Assembly: GCA_050014415.1 (NCBI GenBank)
Contig: JBEKDJ010000128.1
Coordinates: 1-12,898 of the forward strand
DNA: 12,898 nt
Reading direction: 5' to 3'
Source: JBEKDJ01 sp050014415
GTDB lineage: Bacteria > Desulfobacterota > BSN033 > UBA1163
The notes beneath the pieces are model-generated. The model saw only the letters and a program-made list of their open reading frames with translations, was not told the origin of the DNA and ran no database searches. This document shows positions 1-7,073 of this stretch, piece by piece. The first letter of the stretch is position 1; each line of letters opens with the position of its first letter. The position numbers were made by a program, and so were the translations under genes.

Positions 1-913
1 GCAGGGAGAGACCCAGCTCCATGACATGAGGGTGTTCGACTCCTTCGCGCAGAGTACTCGGACCTCCTTGAACCGGATACATCCTCAACTTTTTGTGGAC
101 AAAAGCGGCCTTGATGTTCGAGGCCTCATCCAGAAGGGCCGAGAGACCAAAGGTTCCCCCTCCATCAGGAATCCACTCCTGAATCAAGGGAAAAGGATAA
201 CGGTCATGAACCTTCTGGTAAGAGGGAACAAGATCTTCTCTCTTCCTCACATAAACGATGCCAAATGAACCGGAACTGATGCGGGGTTTAATGACAGCCG
301 GAATCGGGATCGAATAAAGGTTTACTCCCTCACCCTCCCCTCTCCCCCCAGAGACTGTGTCACAATTCACCGTTCGCCCTTCGACACACTCAGGATGAAC
401 GGCTAAGTAATTGATTTTTGATGTGCCGTGGTCCATTCGTGGTGAGCTTGTCGAACCATGAACGGACTTACGACACTGTCTCCCAAGGGAGAGGGAGACA
501 GCCCCGTTGTCCCCTTCTCCCTCGTGGGGCAGGTTAAGAGCGGGGGAAGTGTAAAATGTCTTTGGCGTTGGAATCCCGCGGGCTTCTGCAAACCGAGTGA
601 GATTACCAATAAGTAGATAGGTATATTGGGAAATCTCGGACCGGTGCCGCGCCAACAGAAGGAGGGTCTCCTCCTCCATAGGGAAAAGGCATTCTGTTTG
701 GTTTTTCTTGATCTCTTCTATCAGAAATTCGATGAATTGATGGGGGTATCGCCGTGGAGACGGGTAGACAATACGACGGGCACAGTATTTCGAAAAGAAT
801 GAGGTGTTGAGAAAAGTCCTTTCACCCACAGTGACATAGACCCCTCTGCGCCCAAGGGATCGAACCACTGCCAAACTCTTTCTCCAGTGTCCATCTGTGA
901 CCAGAACGCTCAT
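1..913 (-). CDS. ATP-grasp (carbamoyl-phosphate synthase-like) protein, 3' end outside window
   Basis: The frame opens with ATG at 913 (MSVLVTDGHWRKSLAVVRSL) and stays open to the left edge, about 304 codons. Residues 1-115 look like the N-terminal fold of ATP-grasp carboxylate-amine ligases, ending in ARGIPTPKTFY. The nucleotide-binding part resumes at about residue 200 with IPAVIKPRISSGSFGI, then FPLIQEWIPDGGGTFGLSAL and VHKKLRMYPVQGGPSTLREG, typical of the large ATP-grasp family. Between these halves, roughly residues 123-197, the sequence is not ATP-grasp-like. It is the translation of a palindromic repeat, inserted without a stop or frame change. Whether the product still works is unknown; the insert sits at the linker before the ATP-binding subdomain. 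The substrate cannot be told. The gene follows radC by 72 bases. The ribosome site before 913 is weak (TTAGGCG). Confidence 0.8.
   Translation of the reverse strand, partial: MSVLVTDGHWRKSLAVVRSLGRRGVYVTVGERTFLNTSFFSKYCARRIVYPSPRRYPHQFIEFLIEEIKKNQTECLFPMEEETLLLLARHRSEISQYTYLLIGNLTRFAEARGIPTPKTFYTSPALNLPHEGEGDNGAVSLSLGRQCRKSVHGSTSSPRMDHGTSKINYLAVHPECVEGRTVNCDTVSGGRGEGEGVNLYSIPIPAVIKPRISSGSFGIVYVRKREDLVPSYQKVHDRYPFPLIQEWIPDGGGTFGLSALLDEASNIKAAFVHKKLRMYPVQGGPSTLREGVEHPHVMELGLSL
322..545. repeat. Composite palindromic (REP/MITE-like) element inside the ATP-grasp gene
   Basis: Two imperfect hairpins face each other. The left one is 370-402, with arms CCGTTC and GAACGG. The right one is 431-467, with arms GTCCATTCGTGG and CCATGAACGGAC (10 of 12 pair). 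Each has TTCGACA near its centre, in opposite orientation. They are bounded by inverted GAGACTGTGTC (351-361) and GACACTGTCTC (472-482), 10 of 11 matching, so the core element is about 351-482. Further C/T-rich and G/A-rich flanks, including the hairpin CTGTCTCCC/GGGAGACAG at 476-500, extend the foreign segment to about 322-545. Translations in the different frames give peptides (VRQAHHE, HPECVEGR, VHGSTSSPR) recalled as widespread repeat-derived peptides in deltaproteobacterial annotations. No transposase is present here; mobilisation by a RAYT-type enzyme is inference. Confidence 0.75.
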
Positions 914-919
914 CGCCTA

Positions 920-966
920 AGATTTTAGATTTCCGGTAGAAGATTGCAGATTTAAATCCAAAATCT
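920..966. repeat. A+T-rich inverted repeat between radC and the ATP-grasp gene
   Basis: The arms agattttagattt (920-932) and aaatccaaaatct (954-966) pair at 12 of 13 positions. They are followed by further aaatct/gaaatct copies up to 980. It lies immediately after the radC stop codon and before the next start. It could end or weaken transcription from radC, but there is no clean T-run, so it is called only as a repeat. Confidence 0.5.
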
Positions 967-985
967 CAAATCTGAAATCTCACAT

Positions 986-1675
986 TTAGATAAGTCCGTC
1001 ATCCGCCAGACTTCGATAGCTCTCCCCAGCCATGATGATGTGGTCGTAAACCTTGATGCCCAGGAGCCTGCCTGCCTCGACCAGCTGCTTAGTCACCCGG
1101 AGATCCTCTTCGCTGGGCGCGGGATTTCCGCTCGGGTGATTGTGGATCAAGATGACTCCTGCTGCAGGCTCCAGAAGAGCCTCTCGAAAGACATCCCTGG
1201 GATGGACGACGCTCGCGTCGAGGGTTCCCTCTGAGATCGTAACTTCCTTGATCAATCGATTGGCCCGGTTGAGGAGAAGGATTTTGAAGACCTCTTTTCT
1301 CAAGTCTCTTACCAGAGGAAGATAGTGATTTGCAACATCGAAGGACCGCTTGAAGGATTTCTTGGCCGTTTCCCCCTGGGATTGAATCCGTCTCGATAAC
1401 TCAAAAGCAGCAGACAGGGTGGCGGCCTTGGCCGATCCTATACCCTTGACTTTCATCAATTCTGAAGGAGCGCGCGAAAAGAGTCTCTGGAGAGATTCGT
1501 ATCGTTCCAGGAGTTCCCTCGCCAGGTCGATCGCCGTCTTCTTCATCGTTCCCTTTCCAAGCAGAATTCCTAGAAGCTCTGCTTCCGTAAGATATTGGGG
1601 ACCATGCTGAAGCAACCGTTCCCTGGGTCTCTCCTTCTTCGGCCATCGGGTGATTCTGTACTGGGATTCGACCAT
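986..1675 (-). CDS. radC: RadC family protein (JAB/MPN domain)
   Basis: The 229-residue protein has the full RadC architecture. An N-terminal region starts with RPRERLLQHGPQYLTEAELLGILL (about residues 16-39). A helix-hairpin-helix follows, with KVKGIGSAKAATLSAA at 75-90. The C-terminal JAB1/MPN metalloprotease-like domain carries HNHPSGNPAPSEED (178-191), giving the metal-binding His-x-His and Asp. Length matches the family (about 220-230). Despite the name, a direct role in DNA repair is not established for the family; genetic links are to replication and recombination. The start at 1675 has AAGAGG six bases upstream and lies 7 bases beyond the tatC stop, so co-transcription with tatC is likely. 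Confidence 0.95.
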   Translation of the reverse strand: MVESQYRITRWPKKERPRERLLQHGPQYLTEAELLGILLGKGTMKKTAIDLARELLERYESLQRLFSRAPSELMKVKGIGSAKAATLSAAFELSRRIQSQGETAKKSFKRSFDVANHYLPLVRDLRKEVFKILLLNRANRLIKEVTISEGTLDASVVHPRDVFREALLEPAAGVILIHNHPSGNPAPSEEDLRVTKQLVEAGRLLGIKVYDHIIMAGESYRSLADDGLI

Positions 1676-1681
1676 AACCTC

Positions 1682-2422
1682 TTAGGGCGAAGCAGGAACT
1701 TCTTTCTTCTTCCCGAAAATCTTGCAGAGAAGGATGCTCAATTCATAGAGGCCAATCAGCGGAACGGCAGTCAGCACCTGAGTGACAAGATCAGGAGACG
1801 GGGTAACAACGGCAGCGAGGATGAAAACGAGGAGGATGGCGTATTTCCTCTGCCGGGCTAGCATCTTTGCATCGACGATTCCGATTCTTGCAAGGAGTAC
1901 CAAGACCACAGGAAATTCAAAAACGAGACCAAAGGCCAGTAAAAACTTCATGCTGAAAGAGAGATACTCCTTCATGCTTGGCATGGGCTTGATGAAGTCC
2001 GTTGCATACCCTAAGAGGAACTTAAAACCGACCGGGATGGCAACATAATATGCGAAGAGAACTCCCATGGCAAAAAAGAGCGAACCGCCGAGGACAAAAG
2101 GGATCGCGTATCTCTTCTCTTTTTGATACAGACCCGGAGCAATGAAAGCCCAGATTTGATAGAGAACGAATGGAGAGACCAAGATCACGCCCGCGATAAA
2201 GGCCACTTTCATGTAGGTGAAAAAGGCCTCTGCCACACTGATAAAGATCAGTGAACCTCCGGCGGGCATGACCTTTATAAGCGGTGAGGCAAGGATATTG
2301 AAGATAGAGTCAGCAAAGGCATAGCAGAGAATAAACCCTCCCCCGATGGCGATAAAGGAGAGGATCAACCGCTTCCTCAACTCTTGAAGGTGACCGGTCA
2401 AGGAAAGTTTCTTCTCATCCAT
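1682..2422 (-). CDS. tatC: Sec-independent protein translocase subunit TatC
   Basis: TatC is the six-helix inner-membrane receptor of the twin-arginine translocase; it binds signal peptides of folded, often cofactor-bearing, export substrates. The 246-residue product opens with SLTGHLQELRKRL (cytoplasmic N-terminus with the conserved Glu at 14). It continues with VAEAFFTYMKVA (63-74), WAFIAPGLYQKEKR (91-104), FEFPVVLVLLARIGIV (168-183) and AAVVTPSPDLVTQ (203-215, conserved Asp211). All six hydrophobic segments are visible. A frame open to 2545 would add 41 charged residues, but these are antisense to nothing and lie inside tatA/B. The ATG at 2422 is preferred because AAGGAAGGA precedes it and the protein then begins as the family does. 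It overlaps the tatA/B stop by 8 bases, implying translational coupling. Confidence 0.95.
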   Translation of the reverse strand: MDEKKLSLTGHLQELRKRLILSFIAIGGGFILCYAFADSIFNILASPLIKVMPAGGSLIFISVAEAFFTYMKVAFIAGVILVSPFVLYQIWAFIAPGLYQKEKRYAIPFVLGGSLFFAMGVLFAYYVAIPVGFKFLLGYATDFIKPMPSMKEYLSFSMKFLLAFGLVFEFPVVLVLLARIGIVDAKMLARQRKYAILLVFILAAVVTPSPDLVTQVLTAVPLIGLYELSILLCKIFGKKKEVPASP

Positions 2423-2816
2423 GGGAAGGAGTTCCTTCCTTTTTCCCTTCTGGTTCTTCCCTCTTTTCCCCTTCGACCTTTCCTTGTTCTCCGATCGAGG
2501 AACCGTCCCCAGGGCCAGAAGTTTCAACTTGAGCAGACGCCTCAATATGCGTTGGCGTCTCTATGGTTGCCTCTGAATCCTTGGAGGGCTCTTCCGCCAA
2601 ATGTGCCAACAGATTCTCTTCGGTGAAGACACTCTTCATCTCCTCCAAATCCCTGGTCTCTGCCTCGAAACTCTGCTTTACCTCATCGGTCGCTTTTCTG
2701 AACTCCTTCATCGCCCTGCCAAGACCTTTGGCCAGTTCGGGAAGTTTATTGGGCCCAAAGATGATCAGAGCAATCGCCAAAATGATGAGCAATTCCGGAA
2801 ATCCGATATTAAACAT
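2415..2816 (-). CDS. tatA: TatA/TatB family twin-arginine translocase subunit
   Basis: The 133-residue protein has one N-terminal membrane helix (about 3-19), the hinge FGPNKLPEL (20-28) and an amphipathic helix (about 24-50: AKGLGRAMKEFRKATDEVKQ). A long acidic, Glu/Ser/Thr-rich tail follows, likely disordered. The opening MFNIGFPELL, with Glu at position 8, resembles TatB, while NKLPELAKGLGRAMKEFRKA resembles TatA, so it could serve either or both roles. No second TatA/B gene is in the window. The Shine-Dalgarno AAAGGAGGG is very strong, with a six-base spacing. It is the first gene of the tat-radC run and is preceded by a good promoter at 2835-2864. Confidence 0.92.
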   Translation of the reverse strand: MFNIGFPELLIILAIALIIFGPNKLPELAKGLGRAMKEFRKATDEVKQSFEAETRDLEEMKSVFTEENLLAHLAEEPSKDSEATIETPTHIEASAQVETSGPGDGSSIGEQGKVEGEKREEPEGKKEGTPSHG

Positions 2817-2834
2817 GAACCCTCCTTTGTTCTC

Positions 2835-2864
2835 CTTATACCATAACTTTTCTCACGATTTCAA
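2835..2864 (-). promoter_or_regulatory. Predicted sigma70 promoter for tatA/B-tatC-radC
   Basis: Reading the minus strand, TTGAAA (2864-2859) is followed by an 18-base spacer and TATAAG (2840-2835), with TG one base before the -10 (extended -10). Transcription would start near 2828. That gives a leader of only about 12 bases that still contains the strong ribosome site of the tatA/B gene. Not experimentally supported. Confidence 0.55.
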
Positions 2865-2901
2865 TGGCTAGTGCAAGACCCAGATTCAAAAAGCAGACGG
2901 A

Positions 2902-2930
2902 TTGAGTTTTCCTTACAAGGATGCTATAAG
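2902..2930 (+). promoter_or_regulatory. Predicted sigma70 promoter for the isomerase-like gene
   Basis: TTGAGT (2902-2907), a 17-base spacer, then TATAAG (2925-2930), again with an extended -10 TG (TGCTATAAG). The predicted start near 2937 is just upstream of the ATG at 2956. The longer reading frame begins with a TTG that lies inside this -35 box, which supports choosing the downstream ATG. Confidence 0.55.
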
Positions 2931-2955
2931 AAAGTTGCCAAGAGAGAATGACTTC

Positions 2956-3732
2956 ATGACGACGATCCACATCAATGTGCCGTATGCCATGCTTCTTCAG
3001 CGCATCGATTTTGCAATCAAGAATCGCATCAATCCAGAAATCTATTTCAGCGCTGAAGATTTGGATGCCTGCCGTGACGAGGATGTCAGACATTTAGCCG
3101 AGATTCTCAATCAAAACGGATTGGAGATTACTGTCCACGGCCCGTTCATGGATCTGAGTCCTGGCGGAGTCGATAGAAAAGTAAAAGAGGTTACATCAGA
3201 TCGAATCTCGAAAACAATCAAACTAAGCCAAACCCTTAAACCGAAGACGATCGTCTTTCACCCGGGGTATGAGAAATGGAAATTTGATGGAGATGTGAAG
3301 CTTTGGCTCCATAGCAGCCTTCAAACGTGGAGACCTTTGGTCAAGAAAGCGGAAGAAATAGGGCTGACCCTCGCTATCGAAAACGTCTTTGAAGAGGCGC
3401 CCGATTCACTCAGAAGTCTTTTGGAAGAGATCGATTCACCCTGCTTCCGATTCTGTTTCGACACCGGCCACCACCATGTTTTCAGTAAGACCCCTCTCTC
3501 CGTCTGGATTGAAGTCTTAGGTAGATTCCTGTGTGAAACCCACCTCCACGACAATCACAAAGAGATGGATGAGCATCTGCCGATGGGTGAAGGAGATTTC
3601 GATTTTGACCAATTCTTTTCCCTCCTGTCACGATCTCAATTGCACCCCATCTACACAATCGAACCCCATGAGGAAGCTCACCTTTGGAAGGGACTGAAAG
3701 CAGTGGAGAAGTACATAAGCACGAAATCCTAA
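2956..3732 (+). CDS. Sugar phosphate isomerase/epimerase-like TIM-barrel protein
   Basis: The 258-residue protein fits the xylose isomerase-like / AP endonuclease 2 superfamily, whose members use a metal held by Glu, Asp and His at the mouth of a TIM barrel. Strand-end motifs appear in order: HGPFMDLSPGG (61-71), VFHPGYE (100-106), LAIENVFEEAP (139-149, candidate metal Glu142), FCFDTGHHHVF (166-176, Asp169), THLHDNHKEMDEH (195-207), MGEGDFDF (210-217) and IEPH (235-238, Glu236). The substrate is unknown, and an endonuclease role cannot be excluded on sequence alone. The frame can be extended to a TTG at 2902, but that codon lies in the predicted -35 box; ATG 2956 gives the normal family start. 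It is transcribed away from tat and ends convergent with the dynamin-like gene. Confidence 0.85.
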   Translation: MTTIHINVPYAMLLQRIDFAIKNRINPEIYFSAEDLDACRDEDVRHLAEILNQNGLEITVHGPFMDLSPGGVDRKVKEVTSDRISKTIKLSQTLKPKTIVFHPGYEKWKFDGDVKLWLHSSLQTWRPLVKKAEEIGLTLAIENVFEEAPDSLRSLLEEIDSPCFRFCFDTGHHHVFSKTPLSVWIEVLGRFLCETHLHDNHKEMDEHLPMGEGDFDFDQFFSLLSRSQLHPIYTIEPHEEAHLWKGLKAVEKYISTKS

Positions 3733-3910
3733 ATAAAAATACTACTAAGAACCAATTAAGAAAAGGCAGGATCTAAACGGCCCTGCACCTTCACCACAAC
3801 CCTAAATCAATAAATGGCGTTGACGATCAGCGGGCAACTCGTTCTTGGGCGCTATAATCAATGACCTGCTCATTCTTGCTGACATTCTATATTCCCTATA
3901 CTCGAATCCA

Positions 3911-5638
3911 TTAAAGCTTTTCCAGTTTCCCTTTCAATCGATCTATTTCAAGTTTTAGTTCCTTAAATTTACTTTCCATTTCCAGCATCTTGCCCCGTTC
4001 CGCACGGATGAAACGGGTGTACGGAGCAATCGCTTCTTGGATACGCTCAATGCTATGATTGATTTCCTTTTCAAACTGGCTACGTAACGTCTGAATGAGT
4101 TGAGTACGCACTCCAGCGATTCTCTCGATCAACTTCATCTTGCCCTGGCGGCGTTTGGCAGGAATGATGAAAAGCCCAAGGGCAGCGATGACGCTGGCCA
4201 TGACCACACCCGTCACGTCAGCAACCGCCGTCGTGGCCAATACCGTTACAAGTGCCCCCAAACCCAAGGCACCTGCTCCCAGTGCTGCTGATGTCGTAAC
4301 AGCCAATTGAGCATGTTCTGCAATGGCTTTGGATTCTTGACTCTTGTCGTAACTCTCCACCACCCGTCTGGCTTCCCGCCCAACCTCATCAATAAGTCGC
4401 TCCCGATCGTATTGAAGGCTACCTGGACCCACATCCCCCATGATCCGGTCTCTATGCTCGCGTCGTCGTGCGGCCAGGTGCTCGGTGACAGCCTGCCACT
4501 GGCGGAGGTCAAACTCTACCATCCAGTCGATCAGAGCAGTCACCTTTTCTTCAATTCGCTGGGGTGCATTCGACACGACCTGACGTTCAAACTCCTGCTG
4601 AACCCGTGTTTTGCTCAAGAGGTCGAAGACTCGTCCCAACCGGAAGATTTCATCAAAAAAGATCTGACCACGCTTTTCCATTTCTAAAAGGATATTTTCG
4701 ATGTCTCCCATGCGATAACTGAAGTTATGGTGCATATCCTCCCTGTATACGGCCAATTGGGTTTCCACGTCAGCCAATAGGTCAAAATCCGTTTTGAGAA
4801 AGTCCATTCGGGAGTCGGTTTTCTCCAAGTACTTGTCCACGAGATGACTTCCAACCCCTAACGGGTTAAGGAACTTCAGTCGAAGCCGGCTACTCTCATC
4901 CAAGGTCTTGTGAATGTATCTCTCGAAAGGTGCAAAGCGGCTTTTTTCCCACAGGCTACTCTCTCCCTGCTTTGCCCGCAACGCCCCACGGGCACTGATG
5001 GGAAAGACCTCCGGATGCACTCCCAAGAGGAGGTGGGCATTTTCCCGAACGTAACTCTCCACTTGAGCAATTTCTTGGTCGCTTTCGAGAATGTCGATCT
5101 TGTTAATCAAGAAGACTACTTTCTTACCCCAATCCCGAATGTGTTCCAAAAAAGCTCGCTCACTCTCTGTGAAAGTGCGATCCGCTGAGGTAACAAAAAG
5201 AACAAGATCGGAGCGAGGAACGAAATGCGCGGTAATTGTCTCATGCTTCCGAATGATGGCATTGGTGCCCGGCGTATCGACGATAGTCATTTCGGAAAGA
5301 AAGTCAATGGGAAACGTAAGGGCGGTCTGACCACCACCGAGTACGGTCTTTTCAGGCACCTTGCCGTAGCGAATTTGATGGATCTGGGTGGTAGTTGGGA
5401 TGACTCCCTCCTCCAACACTCTCTGCCCAAGAAGGGCATTAATGATAGCACTTTTCCCTGAATTGAATTCTCCAACAACCACCAAGAGGAAGAGTTCATC
5501 AAGCTGTTGGATCGAGTGTCGCAGGGGCTCCTCATCTTCCGACTCCTCACCGAACTTGACCAGAGCCATCTGCAAATCGTTGATGATTCTCCGTTCTTCT
5601 TTGAGCAGCGCTTCCTGCTCTTTTTTTAGCACACCCAT
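3911..5638 (-). CDS. Dynamin-like GTPase with C-terminal membrane segment
   Basis: This 575-residue protein has a GTPase domain after a short helical start: G1 GEFNSGKS (56-63), G2 PTTT (81-84), G3 DTPGT (121-125), G4 NKID (179-182) and a probable G5 ISARG (214-218). A long, largely helical stalk region follows. Then comes a hydrophobic Ala/Gly/Val-rich stretch (about 446-494, ending IIPAKRR) that could form a membrane hairpin or paddle. The C-terminal coil (about 510-575) is rich in Lys and Glu. This layout fits bacterial dynamin-like proteins, which bind and remodel membranes; whether it acts in membrane repair, division or stress is unknown. It is a single copy, unlike the paired genes seen in some bacteria. 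The ribosome site before ATG 5638 is weak. The same frame is open for 25 more codons upstream to a TGA at 5714-5716, with no standard start codon. Confidence 0.9.
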   Translation of the reverse strand: MGVLKKEQEALLKEERRIINDLQMALVKFGEESEDEEPLRHSIQQLDELFLLVVVGEFNSGKSAIINALLGQRVLEEGVIPTTTQIHQIRYGKVPEKTVLGGGQTALTFPIDFLSEMTIVDTPGTNAIIRKHETITAHFVPRSDLVLFVTSADRTFTESERAFLEHIRDWGKKVVFLINKIDILESDQEIAQVESYVRENAHLLLGVHPEVFPISARGALRAKQGESSLWEKSRFAPFERYIHKTLDESSRLRLKFLNPLGVGSHLVDKYLEKTDSRMDFLKTDFDLLADVETQLAVYREDMHHNFSYRMGDIENILLEMEKRGQIFFDEIFRLGRVFDLLSKTRVQQEFERQVVSNAPQRIEEKVTALIDWMVEFDLRQWQAVTEHLAARRREHRDRIMGDVGPGSLQYDRERLIDEVGREARRVVESYDKSQESKAIAEHAQLAVTTSAALGAGALGLGALVTVLATTAVADVTGVVMASVIAALGLFIIPAKRRQGKMKLIERIAGVRTQLIQTLRSQFEKEINHSIERIQEAIAPYTRFIRAERGKMLEMESKFKELKLEIDRLKGKLEKL

Positions 5639-6109
5639 GGCCTTAGCTTCTCGCGAACGATGATAACATTGGCCCAGGACATGATCAACATGACGCCCAT
5701 TCAGGTCAAGATATCACCATTGGAGTGTAAAAGGAAGTTGAATTTTTGAACTCATTAGCGAAATGCTGCTCTTTCAGATCCTTAGAAATGATGATTTCTT
5801 ATTAAAGGTTTTTGCTTGCTTGAATAGGCTGATTCATTCCGGTACTTGCAACCTTAAGGAAAGAAGAGTTGAAGGTAGTCTATATGCAAGCTTGCTAATT
5901 CTCGTATAAGAGAGGATAGTGATTCAGCCGAGCCAAGCCGCCTCTAATCAACTCCCCAATGACCGGATGAGGATTGAGCGAAAGGAGGTAGAAAACACCA
6001 CTCATCATTGTGTTCAGGATGCCTCGTACCCCAATGAAGACAGTTTTCTCCTCGCTCCCTCTATGATACCCTATGCTTGACCTTTTAAGATTGGGTTTTT
6101 CCCTAACCG
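5639..6109. other. Gene-poor 470-base stretch between the dynamin-like gene and the GlsB-like gene
   Basis: I find no convincing gene. The stretch holds a 25-codon in-frame upstream extension of the dynamin-like gene (5639-5713). There is a small hairpin AGAAAT/ATTTCT near 5786-5801 and a GCAAGCTTGC palindrome near 5886-5895. A minus-strand frame (ATG at 6008, stop at 5895) gives 37 residues beginning MMSGVFYLLSLNPHPVIGEL, without a ribosome site. A plus-strand frame of about 54 codons across the same bases is also open. Close to 6110, CCCTA/TAGGG followed by a T-rich run could be a weak terminator on the plus strand. Confidence 0.4.
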
Positions 6110-6361
6110 CTAGGGTTTCTTTCTCTTAATCAAACGGTAGATGAGTAGAATCAAGATCGCACCAATAATCGCTCCAATGAAACCAGCAGACTGGCCGGCT
6201 TGATACCAACCGATGAGATGTCCGAGATAGGTTGCAATCAGAGCCCCAGCGATACCGAGGAGAATAGTAGTGATAAATCCCCCTGGATCCTTTCCTGGCA
6301 TAATGAATTTTGCGATAGCTCCCGCGACAAGACCAATCAAGATCGTCCATAAGATATGCAT
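6110..6361 (-). CDS. GlsB/YeaQ/YmgE family small membrane protein
   Basis: This 83-residue protein belongs to the transglycosylase-associated protein family (Pfam Transgly_assoc), named for stress-induced membrane proteins; no enzyme activity is established. Three hydrophobic segments are visible: ILWTILIGLVAGAIAKFI near the start, FITTILLGIAGALIATYLGHLI in the middle, and FIGAIIGAILILLIYRLI before the basic tail KRKKP. The signature IAKFIMPGKDPGGF lies between the first two. ATG at 6361 is chosen because GGAGGA sits six bases ahead of it; a GTG at 6367 would lie directly against that ribosome site. It follows the DUF4126 gene on the same strand after about 77 bases. Confidence 0.88.
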   Translation of the reverse strand: MHILWTILIGLVAGAIAKFIMPGKDPGGFITTILLGIAGALIATYLGHLIGWYQAGQSAGFIGAIIGAILILLIYRLIKRKKP

Positions 6362-6438
6362 AGTCACTCCTCCTCAATTTTCATGGTGTGTAATTTTTCC
6401 CTTCCACCACAACCTTAACCAAAATGTTTAACTCTATG

Positions 6439-7002
6439 TTATTTTGATTTTCCCAATAATAAACGATCTGCTTTTCGGACAACAAAAATACAAAGAAATG
6501 CAATAAGAGCGAGGCAGAGAATTGGGACAACGATGGCAAGCAGAGCGGTGATGATTGATCCGAACAATTCAAAAGTGGAAACCACTGGATTTCCCATCCC
6601 TGCCGTTGAGACGAATGATTTCGCACGAAGCATAACAGTCGTCCCCTGCACTAATCCTGCTATCCCACCCCCGGCGATAAGAGCCAGCGTCCATTTCAAA
6701 AAGGGAGTCATACCGGTGACCAATGAAGCCGTGGCAACGGTCCCTGCAATGATCGCAGCGGGTGTTGCAACAATATCCAGAACATGATCAAGCCAGGGAA
6801 TGTAATAGCCCAAGACTTCAACGATCGTTGCCGTGCCGAAGGCTACCGTTGCATAGTAGCTCCCAATCCACGCAAACCCTGAGGACAAATGAAGCTGTCC
6901 AGTCAGTGACGCGAGATTCATCACAAGCAGAGGGACAAAAACTCTGAAACCACAGGCTGCGCTCAAACCGATGCCAATAGCTATTTCGAGTAATGTCTCC
7001 AT
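6439..7002 (-). CDS. DUF4126 domain-containing membrane protein
   Basis: From the Met at 7002 the protein has 187 residues and four to five hydrophobic segments. The opening LLEIAIGIGLSAACGFRVFVPLL is the characteristic start of DUF4126 proteins. Later stretches TPAAIIAGTVATASLVTG, LIAGGGIAGLVQGTT and the STFELFGSIITALLAIVVP region fit the rest of the domain, and the tail is basic (RKADRLLLGKSK). Function is unknown for the family. The frame also contains an ATG at 7068, only 5 bases after the stop of the HhH gene. That start would add 22 mostly polar residues absent from usual members. Neither start has a strong ribosome site (AGAAGAA before 7068, a distant GGGA before 7002), so the start is uncertain. 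Confidence 0.8.
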   Translation of the reverse strand: METLLEIAIGIGLSAACGFRVFVPLLVMNLASLTGQLHLSSGFAWIGSYYATVAFGTATIVEVLGYYIPWLDHVLDIVATPAAIIAGTVATASLVTGMTPFLKWTLALIAGGGIAGLVQGTTVMLRAKSFVSTAGMGNPVVSTFELFGSIITALLAIVVPILCLALIAFLCIFVVRKADRLLLGKSK

Positions 7003-7073
7003 ATCAATTTCATTTTTTCCCACAGCTAAGGCAAAGAGTCGACTCTCAAAGCCTTCCGCCGTCCTCATTTCTT

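Noticed and set aside
26..268. 80-codon plus-strand frame at the left edge
   Set aside because: Antisense to clear ATP-grasp coding sequence; no ribosome site.
403..609. 68-codon minus-strand frame encoding a VRQAHHE peptide
   Set aside because: It is an alternative frame of the palindromic repeat inside the ATP-grasp gene; no ribosome site, and the real gene occupies another frame.
2836..3093. 85-codon minus-strand frame across the tat/isomerase gap
   Set aside because: It runs antisense into the isomerase-like gene and covers both predicted promoters; no ribosome site and no recognisable protein features.
3733..3910. 178-base convergent gap after the isomerase-like gene, checked for a terminator or attC-like site
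   Set aside because: Only a weak GCAGG/CCTGC stem near 3763-3786 without a T-run; the GTTGAC and CAACTC words are not paired as in an integron attC site.
5930..6080. Plus-strand frame of about 54 codons from a GTG, preceded by AGAGAGG
   Set aside because: Spacing to the start is too short, there is no recognisable family, and the opposite strand is equally open, so coding cannot be supported.
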